Source: Candidatus Sumerlaeota bacterium
Lineage (GTDB): Bacteria > Sumerlaeota > Sumerlaeia > MWCT01
Assembly: GCA_026398545.1 (NCBI GenBank)
Contig: JAPLSR010000056.1
Location: 1-15,570, forward strand
DNA: 15,570 bases
Reading direction: 5' to 3'
Shown: positions 1 through 7,167 of the stretch, piece after piece
How the letters are laid out: every line of letters starts with the position of its first letter
Numbering within the stretch: position 1 is the stretch's first letter
Position numbers and translations under genes: made by a program
The notes under the pieces: model-generated
Told to the model about the DNA's origin: nothing
The model's database searches: none
What the model saw: the letters and a program-made list of their open reading frames with translations, nothing else

Positions 1-1276
1 GGTCATCCGCAGCGGTTGAGAAGATTTCGCTTTTCCTGGTTGGGATGGTCGTGTTGCGCTCGATAAGTCTCGTGAAAACCCCGCCCAGTGTCTCAATGCC
101 AAGCGAGAGTGGTGTGACATCCAGAAGGAGGACATCCCGCACATCACCGGTCAAGACACTTGCCTGGATTGCCGCTCCGACTGCCACCACCTCATCCGGG
201 TTGACGCCCTTGTGCGGCTCTCTGCCAAACAGCTCGCGCACTTTTTGCTGGACGATTGGGATGCGTGTCGAACCGCCCACAAGGATGACTTCGTCAATAT
301 TAGATGTCTCGTATTTGGCATCCTTGAGAGCATTCTTGCATGGTTCGATAGTTCTATCCACAAACGGCATCATCAGACGCTCCAACTGGGAGCGTGTCAT
401 AGTGATATCGAAGTGTTTTGGACCGGAGGCATCGGCTGTGATGAATGGGAGGTTGATATTGGTCTGCATTGATGAGGAAAGCTCGCACTTTGCCTTTTCA
501 GCGGCTTCCTTCAAACGCTGGAGTGCCATCTTGTCCTTTCGGAGGTCAATACCGTACTGCTTGATAAACTCCTCCGCGAGCCAGTCAATGATTGCCTGAT
601 CAATATCATCGCCTCCTAGGTGGGTGTCGCCGTTGGTGCTCTTAACCTCAAAAACCCCTTCCCCGAGGTCGAGAATAGAGATATCGAACGTGCCGCCGCC
701 GAAGTCATAAACGGCAATTTTTTCATCCTTTTTCTTGTCAAGTCCATAGGCGAGGGAGGAGGCGGTCGGTTCATTCACAATACGCAGGACCTCGAGACCG
801 GCAATCTGTCCGGCATCCTTGGTTGCCTGGCGTTGACTATCATTAAAATAAGCCGGAACGGTGATAACTGCCCTGGTGACCTTTTCGCCAAGGTAATCCT
901 CCGCCGTCTTTTTCATCTTCATAAGGATATGTGCGGAGATTTCGGGTGGGGTATATATCTTTCCCATCACCTCAACCACGGCATTTCCCTTATTATCCTT
1001 GATGACCTTGTAAGAAACCCTTTTAGCCTCCGGGATGACCTCCTCAAATCGGCGACCCATGAAGCGCTTGATGGAGAATACAGTGTTTTCCGGGTTAGTG
1101 ATTGCCTGGCGCCTTGCAAGCTGACCCACCAGAATCTCGCCATCCTTGGTGAATCCCACAACCGAGGGTGTTGTCCTGCTTCCCTCCTGATTGGGGATGA
1201 CAACCGGTTGCCCCGCTTCCATCACTGCCACACAGGAAAAGGTTGTTCCGAGATCTATTCCAATAACCTTACTCAT
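1..1276 (-). CDS. dnaK: Chaperone protein DnaK (Hsp70), 3' end cut by window edge
   Basis: ATP-dependent cytosolic Hsp70 chaperone working with DnaJ and GrpE. The reverse strand is open from the ATG at 1276 to the window edge, giving 425 codons of a family about 610-640 residues long. Visible are the whole nucleotide-binding domain, with the first phosphate loop DLGTT (residues 8-12), NDSQRQATKDAG (145-156), DFGGGTFD (191-198) and VGGSTRIP (333-340); the hydrophobic interdomain linker VLLLDVTPL (382-390); and the first strands of the substrate-binding domain. The segment around residues 75-99 is the insertion found in diderm but not Gram-positive DnaK. A GGAGG ribosome site lies at 1287-1291, eleven bases or so before the start codon. 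It sits downstream of groEL on the same strand but behind a terminator-like hairpin. No grpE or dnaJ is visible; dnaJ could lie to the left, outside the window. Confidence 0.98.
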   Translation of the reverse strand, partial: MSKVIGIDLGTTFSCVAVMEAGQPVVIPNQEGSRTTPSVVGFTKDGEILVGQLARRQAITNPENTVFSIKRFMGRRFEEVIPEAKRVSYKVIKDNKGNAVVEVMGKIYTPPEISAHILMKMKKTAEDYLGEKVTRAVITVPAYFNDSQRQATKDAGQIAGLEVLRIVNEPTASSLAYGLDKKKDEKIAVYDFGGGTFDISILDLGEGVFEVKSTNGDTHLGGDDIDQAIIDWLAEEFIKQYGIDLRKDKMALQRLKEAAEKAKCELSSSMQTNINLPFITADASGPKHFDITMTRSQLERLMMPFVDRTIEPCKNALKDAKYETSNIDEVILVGGSTRIPIVQQKVRELFGREPHKGVNPDEVVAVGAAIQASVLTGDVRDVLLLDVTPLSLGIETLGGVFTRLIERNTTIPTRKSEIFSTAADD

Positions 1277-1306
1277 GGGATTACAGCCTCCTTTTTTTCA
1301 ATCAAC

Positions 1307-1358
1307 AGATTCCGCAGATGACACTGATTTTTTTTATTCTGTGAGATCTGCGCAATCT
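1307..1358. repeat. Imperfect palindromic intergenic repeat upstream of dnaK
   Basis: Two 21-base arms (1307-1327 and 1338-1358) pair at 17 of 21 positions around a 10-base T-rich loop. The left arm reads AGATTCCGCAGATGACACTGA. Motifs of the CCGCAGAT...ACAGATT type are, as I recall, common dispersed intergenic repeats in genomes of uncultivated bacteria; that family link is inference. It lies between the dnaK ribosome site and the groEL terminator, so it would be transcribed as the dnaK leader and could fold into a long hairpin. Confidence 0.6.
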
Positions 1359-1376
1359 ACGGATGAGGGGGAAAAC

Positions 1377-1405
1377 GGGCGGCAGGATATTTCACCCTGC
1401 CGCCC
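1377..1405 (-). terminator. Rho-independent terminator after groEL
   Basis: Perfect 10-bp GC-rich stem: GGGCGGCAGG (1377-1386) pairs with CCTGCCGCCC (1396-1405) around a 9-base loop. Read on the minus strand, the stem is followed by GTTTTC, a short U-tract. It begins 64 bases after the groEL stop, as expected for the end of the groESL transcript. The U-tract is short, so read-through into dnaK is possible. Confidence 0.8.
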
Positions 1406-1469
1406 AATGAAACGGCAACAAAAAGAGTTCTCTTAATCTATCCTTTAGAATTTGTAATTCGTCATTTCA

Positions 1470-3092
1470 TCAATACATCCCGCCGCCCGGGGGCATGCCA
1501 GGAGGTGTCTTCTCCTTCTCCGGCACTTCGGTTACAATACATTCCGTCGTCAGGAGAAGACCGGCGACGGAAGCGGCGTTCTGCAGGGCGCATCGCACCA
1601 CCTTTGTCGGGTCAATAACGCCGGATTCTAAGAGGTCCTCATATTTGAGGGTCTCGGCGTTGAATCCAAGATTTCCCTTTTCACTCTTGACCTTTTCAAC
1701 CACGATGGAGCCCTCAACGCCCGCGTTCTGGGCGATGAACCTCAATGGGTATTCGAGAGACTTCTTGACAATGTCCACACCAACCTTGATGTCACCCTCA
1801 TACTTTCCCTCGAGAACAGGTATGGAACGAATCAGGGCGACGCCGCCGCCGGGCAGGATTCCTTCCTCCACAGCGGCTCGGGTGGCATGAAGGGCGTCCT
1901 CAACGCGTGCCTTCTTCTCCTTCATCTCAACCTCAGTTGCGGCGCCAACCTTGATGACAGCCACACCACCGGCAAGCTTCGCTAAGCGCTCCTGCAGCTT
2001 TTCACGGTCATAATCACTGGTTGTGTCCTCAATCTGTTTCTTTATCTGGGCAATGCGTCCCCGGATGACATCCTTGTTGACACCCTCTTCCTGGATAATG
2101 GTTGTGTTTTCCTTCTCCACGCGGACCTTCTTTATTTTGCCCAGCATTTCAATACGGGTGTTTTCCAGTTTGAAGCCTGCCTCCTCGCTGATTACCTTCC
2201 CGCCGGTCAGGATGGCTATATCCTCAAGCATCGCCTTGCGGCGGTCGCCGAATCCGGGTGCCTTGATAGCACAGACCTGAAGAGTTTGGCGCAGTCTATT
2301 GACAACAAGTGTGGCAAGTGCCTCGCCCTCAATGTCCTCCGCAATGATGAGGAGTGCTCTGCCCTGCTGCACCACCTTTTCAAGCAGCGGGAGCAAGTCC
2401 TTCATGACCGAAATCTTTTTGTCATAAATGAGTATCAGGCAGTTTTCCAGTTCGCAGGTCATCTTTTCCATGTCAGTGACGAAATAAGGGGAGATATATA
2501 CCTTGTCAAACTGCATGCCATCAACGAGTTCCAGCTTGGTTTCGATGCTTTTTGCCTCCTCCACGGTGATGACCCCATCCTTGCCGACCTTTTCCATGGC
2601 ATCGGCAATCAGCGTCCCTATGGTTGTGTCACCATTTGCGGAAATCGTTGCCACCTGAGCAATCTTCTGATGTTCTCTTGTCTGTACGCTGAGCTTTTTG
2701 AGGTTTTCCACCACCTTTTCAACCCCGATATCGATACCGCGTTTGAGATTCATCGGATTTGAGCCGGCGGCAACATTTTTGATACCCTCCCGGTAGATTG
2801 CCTCTGCAAGGACGGTAGCGGTTGTGGTGCCATCACCGGCAACATCGCTGGTCTTGCTTGCCACCTCTCGAACCATCTGGGCGCCCATGTTTTCGAATGC
2901 ATCCTCAAGTTCAATCTCTTTTGCAACGGTGACACCGTCCTTTGTAATGGTCGGGGCGCCGAATTTCTTATCCAGGACGACGTTACGTCCGCGGGGACCA
3001 AGTGTGATTGTAACGGCTTTGGCAAGTTTCTCCACACCACGGAGAATCGCCCCCCTTGCGTCTTCACCGTATTTCAATTGTTTCGCTGTCAT
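1470..3092 (-). CDS. groL: 60 kDa chaperonin GroEL
   Basis: Cytosolic ATP-dependent folding chamber; forms double heptameric rings capped by GroES. The start chosen is the ATG at 3092 (540 residues, beginning MTAKQLKYGEDAR), which matches the family N-terminus and has GGAGG eight bases upstream; the frame stays open to an ATG at 3134 that would add 14 unlike residues. Motifs: LGPRGRNVVLD (31-41), ATP-binding GDGTTTATV (86-94, with the Asp87 equivalent), the apical YISPYF (199-204), KAPGFGDRRKAML (277-289) and the GroEL signature AATEVEMKEKKARVEDA (384-400) with the catalytic Asp. The tail ends in a short GMPPGGGMY, a reduced form of the usual Gly-Met repeat. Oddity: the nearly invariant Gly before Tyr199 is Val198 here. 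It lies 71 bp downstream of groES and is followed by a strong hairpin terminator. Confidence 0.98.
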   Translation of the reverse strand: MTAKQLKYGEDARGAILRGVEKLAKAVTITLGPRGRNVVLDKKFGAPTITKDGVTVAKEIELEDAFENMGAQMVREVASKTSDVAGDGTTTATVLAEAIYREGIKNVAAGSNPMNLKRGIDIGVEKVVENLKKLSVQTREHQKIAQVATISANGDTTIGTLIADAMEKVGKDGVITVEEAKSIETKLELVDGMQFDKVYISPYFVTDMEKMTCELENCLILIYDKKISVMKDLLPLLEKVVQQGRALLIIAEDIEGEALATLVVNRLRQTLQVCAIKAPGFGDRRKAMLEDIAILTGGKVISEEAGFKLENTRIEMLGKIKKVRVEKENTTIIQEEGVNKDVIRGRIAQIKKQIEDTTSDYDREKLQERLAKLAGGVAVIKVGAATEVEMKEKKARVEDALHATRAAVEEGILPGGGVALIRSIPVLEGKYEGDIKVGVDIVKKSLEYPLRFIAQNAGVEGSIVVEKVKSEKGNLGFNAETLKYEDLLESGVIDPTKVVRCALQNAASVAGLLLTTECIVTEVPEKEKTPPGMPPGGGMY

Positions 3093-3163
3093 ACCCCTTG
3101 CCTCCTTTGACTTGGAGTGTTTTAATGATGCCATATTAATGGCAAATGCCCACCAGGGGCATG

Positions 3164-3460
3164 TTATTTTTCAATAATCCCCAGTATCTCGCTCTCCTTT
3201 AGAATGAGATACTCCTCATTGTTAATCTTTACATCATTTCCGGAATATTTTCCGAAGAGGATCTCATCCCCCTCCTTGACTTCCATGGGGATGATTTTGC
3301 CATTTTCATTGCGGGCGCCGCTTCCCACAGCAGTAATAACCCCGCGTTGCGGCTTCTCCTTCGCCGTATCAGGAATTATAATCCCTCCCGGAGATTTCTG
3401 CTCCTCTTCTTCCTCCAGACGCTTGACAAGCACTCTGTCACCAAGTGGTCGGAACTTCAT
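3164..3460 (-). CDS. groS: 10 kDa co-chaperonin GroES
   Basis: Heptameric lid of the GroEL chamber. It is 98 residues from the ATG at 3460, starting MKFRPLGDRVLVKRLEEEEE; an in-frame TTG at 3466 would only add two residues. AAGGAGG at 3471-3477 is well placed for the ATG. Family marks are the N-terminal PLGDRVLVK strand, the mobile loop EEEEEQKSPGGIIIPDTAKEK (about residues 16-36), the VGSGA turn, and the C-terminal KINNEEYLILKESEILGIIE. It is the first gene of the groES-groEL pair, with a promoter candidate about 100 bases upstream. No CIRCE inverted repeat (TTAGCACTC-N9-GAGTGCTAA) is present in its leader. Confidence 0.98.
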   Translation of the reverse strand: MKFRPLGDRVLVKRLEEEEEQKSPGGIIIPDTAKEKPQRGVITAVGSGARNENGKIIPMEVKEGDEILFGKYSGNDVKINNEEYLILKESEILGIIEK

Positions 3461-3562
3461 AACCAAGTTCCTCCTTTCTGTTAAATAAACTACTTATGAT
3501 TTCACCTTTCTTAATAATGATGCAAGCTTTATTCCAGATTTCACCCTGATACATCCAAATTT

Positions 3563-3590
3563 ATTTTATGAAGACGGCAAATATTGTAAA
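3563..3590 (-). promoter_or_regulatory. Candidate sigma70-type promoter for groES-groEL
   Basis: On the minus strand, TTTACA (3590-3585) is followed after 16 bases by TAAAAT (3568-3563); each box matches five of six consensus bases. The implied transcript would begin near 3556, leaving a leader of roughly 95 bases before the groES ATG. The surrounding 267-bp gap is AT-rich. No sigma32-like (CTTGAA / CCCCAT) pair and no CIRCE element were found. Confidence 0.45.
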
Positions 3591-3727
3591 TTATTGAAAA
3601 ATAATAACTTATATAGATATACCCACCCTGACATTGGTGGCTTGAGTTTCTGTCAGAAAGAGATGTAAGTTGGTCACATTTCCCATTCTGACACATCGGA
3701 CATCTCGCCTGAAAAAATAGTGTATCA

Positions 3728-6040
3728 TCATGGAACGACTCTCTTTTGTTTATCATTTTTTGATGTTTTCAAGATTGTGAGCGATGTGAGCTTGAAAAAG
3801 GCAAGGAGGTAAAGTGTGATGGGGATGCCCAGAGCGGGCACAAGGACAATACCCGTCAGAAAGGCTCCTATCGCCGCCCCCGCATTATCTGCCATGTTCA
3901 CCCTCCCCGCCGCTTCACCCGTTGTTCCCCCGCCCAGAAGGTATGCCTTTCCGGCAAGAGGGAATTCCCAACCGGTCAGAACCCCCGCCCCAAAGACGAT
4001 GAGATAAAATAGAATCTCGGTTGGAATCCACCTTGCTATCAGAATCCCCGTCCCGAGGAAGAATACCCAGTATGCCCCTTCGGTGAAGAGGAGGATACGC
4101 CGGACACCACCACCATCTGCATTTCCCCTTTTCAAAAGACGGGTAGCGATATGCGCCCCCGCCGTCAGTCCCGCCATGAATGAGGCGATGAAAAGTCCTA
4201 TCTTTTGATACAGACTTCCGTGGATATTCTGGAAGAGATAAAGAAAGATTATCTCGGAGGCGATTCCACATGCGCCGGTTGTCATTATCAGATAGAGTGT
4301 GGCAAAGCGTGCGGCTGGCGCGGAATTTCTCCCCCTGAGCGTGATGTATGCGAGGCATGCGCCAAGGATGAGGAGTAGTGCCGCCACCACATGCCAGGTT
4401 CTCAGGGTGCGAATCATCCTGAAAAACCATGCCCCGCCACTGCCCGATTTTCCCGCCCACATCCGGAGGTTAAAGAGATAAGAGACAGGATGCAGGTCGG
4501 TGTTCAAGGGGATGGCATCCAGATTTTTCTCAAGCGCTGAGGCTGTGAACTTCACTTGGTCAGGTTCAAGCAGGGACTGGAAAAAATTCGCTGTGAAATA
4601 GGGTGATGCAAGTTTTCGCTTTTCAAAACGTCTGGCAAGGGTTGGCGCATCGAGTGTTAATACCCCCCTGTCGGTAGTAGCAAAAAGATACATCCGCATC
4701 CCCGGCGTTGCCGCCACTTTCTCATAAACGGCGCAAAGGGTCTTATAGAGTGACTGCACATACGGGCTGACCGACTCGCCAAAGTAATTTACCGCTGAAC
4801 TGCATGAGGTCACATAAACGCCCTTCCGCGCAAGCAGTCCGGCGCATTCTTCATGAAAATCCACAGTGTAAAACCGGTTCAATTCGATGGTTGTCGGCTC
4901 CGGAAGATTTGCCCAGATAATATCATAATCGGGAGTTGCGGATTGTGAATCACGAATATAAGAACGCGCATCCTCGTTGTGAATCCGGATGCGCCTGTCA
5001 TGAAGCGATTTCTTTATATCCTCTGGAAGGTAGGGGAGAAGGAAGTTGAGCATCTTCCTGTCCACTTCCACATAATCAATGCGTGAGACCGGGTATTTCA
5101 AGAGCTCGGAAAGAATCTGGGGATTTCCCCCGCCGAGGATTAATATCTTTTCAGTCCGGGGACAAACTGTCATGATAAAATTCACCTCCACTGCCGTTGC
5201 ATAAGGGTCGGGAAAGGTGGAGACAAAGCTCCCGTTGGAGAGAAGGTTGAATTGTCCCTCACGCATGACAAGGCTTAAATGCTGGTATGGCGTCTCCGCT
5301 GTGTCAACGAGGTTATACCCGGGTGCAAGTGAATTCATGCGCATTTCGGAGGTATTTTTCTCAAATATGCGTCCCGTCGGGGCGATGGCACAAAATAGAA
5401 GTATAATTGCCATTGCGCCAATTGGAATCTTTATATGTGTTTTATCTGTGGCGGCTCTAAAAAGCGGAATAAGTAGGATTGAGGACGTCAACATTGCCAT
5501 GGGCAGCGGTTTCAGAATATGGACAAGTATAAAGGTGAAGACCAGTCCGCCAATAATGCTCCCCAGGGATTCAGCCGTATAGATTTTTCCAATAGACGGC
5601 GCATCTTCTCTTTTTAAGCGGGCGAGTCCTTCGCAAAGAAGGGGAAAGTTGAGTCCTGTGAGATAGCTGAAGGGAAATAATGTGAGGAGTGTTCCAAGGA
5701 AGAATGTCACGAGTGGGATGTATTCCCCCGGAGGGATGTTGAAAATATATCGAAGGGTTCTGATCAGAATCATTGCCGATGGAGCAATCAGCGCCTGGAT
5801 GAAGAGAAAAATCGCCGCACCATGCATGGGGTTTGCGAGACGTTCCGCAACACGCGCAGCCGTCTGCGCCCCTGCCACAATCCCCAGGAACCATGTAAAA
5901 AAGAAGATGCCCAGCAGGAGCTCATTGCCTCCCACAACAACAAAAAATTCCCGCATCAGGATTATCTGGCTTGTCACCGTGAAAAAGCCGAAGGCGCCTG
6001 CCAGAATAACCGGAGATTGTGATGATACTGCGCGCTTCAT
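3728..6040 (-). CDS. Membrane protein with central spermidine-synthase-like domain (fused transporter-like / SpeE-like)
   Basis: A 770-residue inner-membrane protein of the 'fused MFS/spermidine synthase' type. About six hydrophobic segments lie in residues 10-220, a soluble Rossmann methyltransferase-like domain in about 245-525, and about six more hydrophobic segments in 550-755. The soluble part aligns with aminopropyltransferases: YQHLSLV (252-258), the nucleotide loop LGGGNPQ (302-308, usually GGGDGG), acidic VEVD (324-327), NEDARSY (355-361) and NTDLHPVSYLF (513-523), typical of the fused subgroup. The catalytic DxxDP motif is changed to NLPEP (378-382), with Asn and Glu at both Asp positions, so polyamine synthesis is doubtful. 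True substrate unknown. The start at 6040 has only a weak ribosome site. It is the last gene of the five-gene minus-strand unit, 67 bp after the URO-D gene. Confidence 0.85.
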   Translation of the reverse strand: MKRAVSSQSPVILAGAFGFFTVTSQIILMREFFVVVGGNELLLGIFFFTWFLGIVAGAQTAARVAERLANPMHGAAIFLFIQALIAPSAMILIRTLRYIFNIPPGEYIPLVTFFLGTLLTLFPFSYLTGLNFPLLCEGLARLKREDAPSIGKIYTAESLGSIIGGLVFTFILVHILKPLPMAMLTSSILLIPLFRAATDKTHIKIPIGAMAIILLFCAIAPTGRIFEKNTSEMRMNSLAPGYNLVDTAETPYQHLSLVMREGQFNLLSNGSFVSTFPDPYATAVEVNFIMTVCPRTEKILILGGGNPQILSELLKYPVSRIDYVEVDRKMLNFLLPYLPEDIKKSLHDRRIRIHNEDARSYIRDSQSATPDYDIIWANLPEPTTIELNRFYTVDFHEECAGLLARKGVYVTSCSSAVNYFGESVSPYVQSLYKTLCAVYEKVAATPGMRMYLFATTDRGVLTLDAPTLARRFEKRKLASPYFTANFFQSLLEPDQVKFTASALEKNLDAIPLNTDLHPVSYLFNLRMWAGKSGSGGAWFFRMIRTLRTWHVVAALLLILGACLAYITLRGRNSAPAARFATLYLIMTTGACGIASEIIFLYLFQNIHGSLYQKIGLFIASFMAGLTAGAHIATRLLKRGNADGGGVRRILLFTEGAYWVFFLGTGILIARWIPTEILFYLIVFGAGVLTGWEFPLAGKAYLLGGGTTGEAAGRVNMADNAGAAIGAFLTGIVLVPALGIPITLYLLAFFKLTSLTILKTSKNDKQKRVVP

Positions 6041-6107
6041 TATAAATGAAATTTATTCACCACAGTTCGCCCCAAGCGGATGGTGCATCCCATATTTCTA
6101 GAGATTC

Positions 6108-7157
6108 TCATATATTGATGGGGTATTTCCCGAATTGTTTGCAAGTTTCCACCATGGCGCGGAAGTTTTCGGGTTTGACGTAATCGGGGATAGAGTTGCT
6201 GGAGCCAAGGCAGTAACCGCCACCGGGGGCAACTGTGCGAAGTTTTCCCTTCACCTCCTCTGCAGTTTCCTCAGGCGTGCCACGCGTCAGGGTATAGCCC
6301 AGGTCTATGTTGCCAATTACACACAATTTCCCCGCCACGCGCCTCTTTACCTCAATGATATCCATCGCCTTTGGCTCAATGGGATGAATCGCCGTCACGC
6401 CCATTGCAATGATTTCCTCAAAGACATCCCACAGGACTCCATCAGAGTGGTAAATTAGAGGAAGGTTGTGTTTTTTCGCAACGTCGCCTATTTTTTTCAT
6501 CCAGGGGAAGAGATATTTCCTAAGGGCTGTTGGCGAGATTATCATCCCTGAGGCATAGGCGATATCATCGGAATACCAGAGAGCCCCGACACAGTTAAAT
6601 GTAACCATATTTTCAAACATGCTGAAGATAAGTCCGCCGATTTTGTCAAAGAGCGCCTCCACTATGGCAGGGTCTGTGAAGAGCGCCATGGAAAAATTCT
6701 CGAACCCCATCACCTCCCAGACCATGGTAAAGATGTCACCATATTGACCGATGACCTTCATCCCCTCAGGGAGGAGAGGGGCAATTTCTTTAAATCGGGT
6801 ATAGGAGATATCCTCCTTTTTGGGCCAGATGTAGCGCTCAAAGTCCTCCATGGACTGGATGATGCCATCGTGCTCGGATGCCCAGACGCGGTCAGTGTCC
6901 GGAGCGGTTTTTGTGGAGATGAGTTCCCCCTTCGGCTGGATGTTGGCTGGATTCATGTTGATGACAGGTTGGAGTTTGACATAATCATAGCCGGCGGCGA
7001 GGGCGAAATCTATCTCGTCCTGCAAGGTGTTGACGGGGCGCCCCAGATACGCCTCCTTGATTTTCTGGTGGATGCCGAGTTCTACAAGGGGCACATAATC
7101 TGGCGTTCCACACCGAAGGGCGGTCAAGAGCCTTTCAAAATTCGCCTGCCGTGTCAT
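6108..7157 (-). CDS. Uroporphyrinogen decarboxylase (URO-D) family protein, not HemE
   Basis: A 349-residue cytosolic TIM-barrel protein of the URO-D/cobamide-methyltransferase superfamily. Supporting features are the N-terminal R-x-N-FERLLTALRCGTPDYVP block (residues 3-23), IGQYGDIFTMVWEVMGFENF (136-155), IYHSDG (235-240), HPIEP (258-262), GNID (282-285) and the C-terminal YCLGSSNSIPDYVKPENF (315-332). It lacks the HemE N-terminal arginine signature, so haem synthesis is unlikely. It also lacks the His-x-Cys zinc site of MtaA/MtbA-type methyltransferases, because the position reads His-Ser-Asp. The best label is a URO-D-like protein of unknown substrate, possibly a methyl or C1 transfer enzyme. 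AAGGAG lies six bases before the ATG. The ribosome site overlaps the stop codon of the preceding glgC-like gene (10-bp gap), indicating tight coupling. Confidence 0.9.
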   Translation of the reverse strand: MTRQANFERLLTALRCGTPDYVPLVELGIHQKIKEAYLGRPVNTLQDEIDFALAAGYDYVKLQPVINMNPANIQPKGELISTKTAPDTDRVWASEHDGIIQSMEDFERYIWPKKEDISYTRFKEIAPLLPEGMKVIGQYGDIFTMVWEVMGFENFSMALFTDPAIVEALFDKIGGLIFSMFENMVTFNCVGALWYSDDIAYASGMIISPTALRKYLFPWMKKIGDVAKKHNLPLIYHSDGVLWDVFEEIIAMGVTAIHPIEPKAMDIIEVKRRVAGKLCVIGNIDLGYTLTRGTPEETAEEVKGKLRTVAPGGGYCLGSSNSIPDYVKPENFRAMVETCKQFGKYPINI

Positions 7158-7167
7158 ATCTAACTCC

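Noticed and set aside
620..1321. 233-codon open frame on the plus strand
   Set aside because: It is antisense to the clearly coding dnaK frame, has no recognisable domain, and is the usual shadow of a conserved gene.
3093..3134. Upstream ATG extending GroEL by 14 residues
   Set aside because: The extension does not resemble GroEL, and the ATG at 3092 has a well-placed GGAGG.
3461..3727. CIRCE operator or sigma32 promoter for groESL
   Set aside because: No TTAGCACTC/GAGTGCTAA pair or CTTGAA/CCCCAT pair was found on reading both strands.
6108..7157. HemE, uroporphyrinogen decarboxylase of haem synthesis
   Set aside because: The N-terminal arginine-rich substrate signature of HemE is absent and no other haem gene is nearby.
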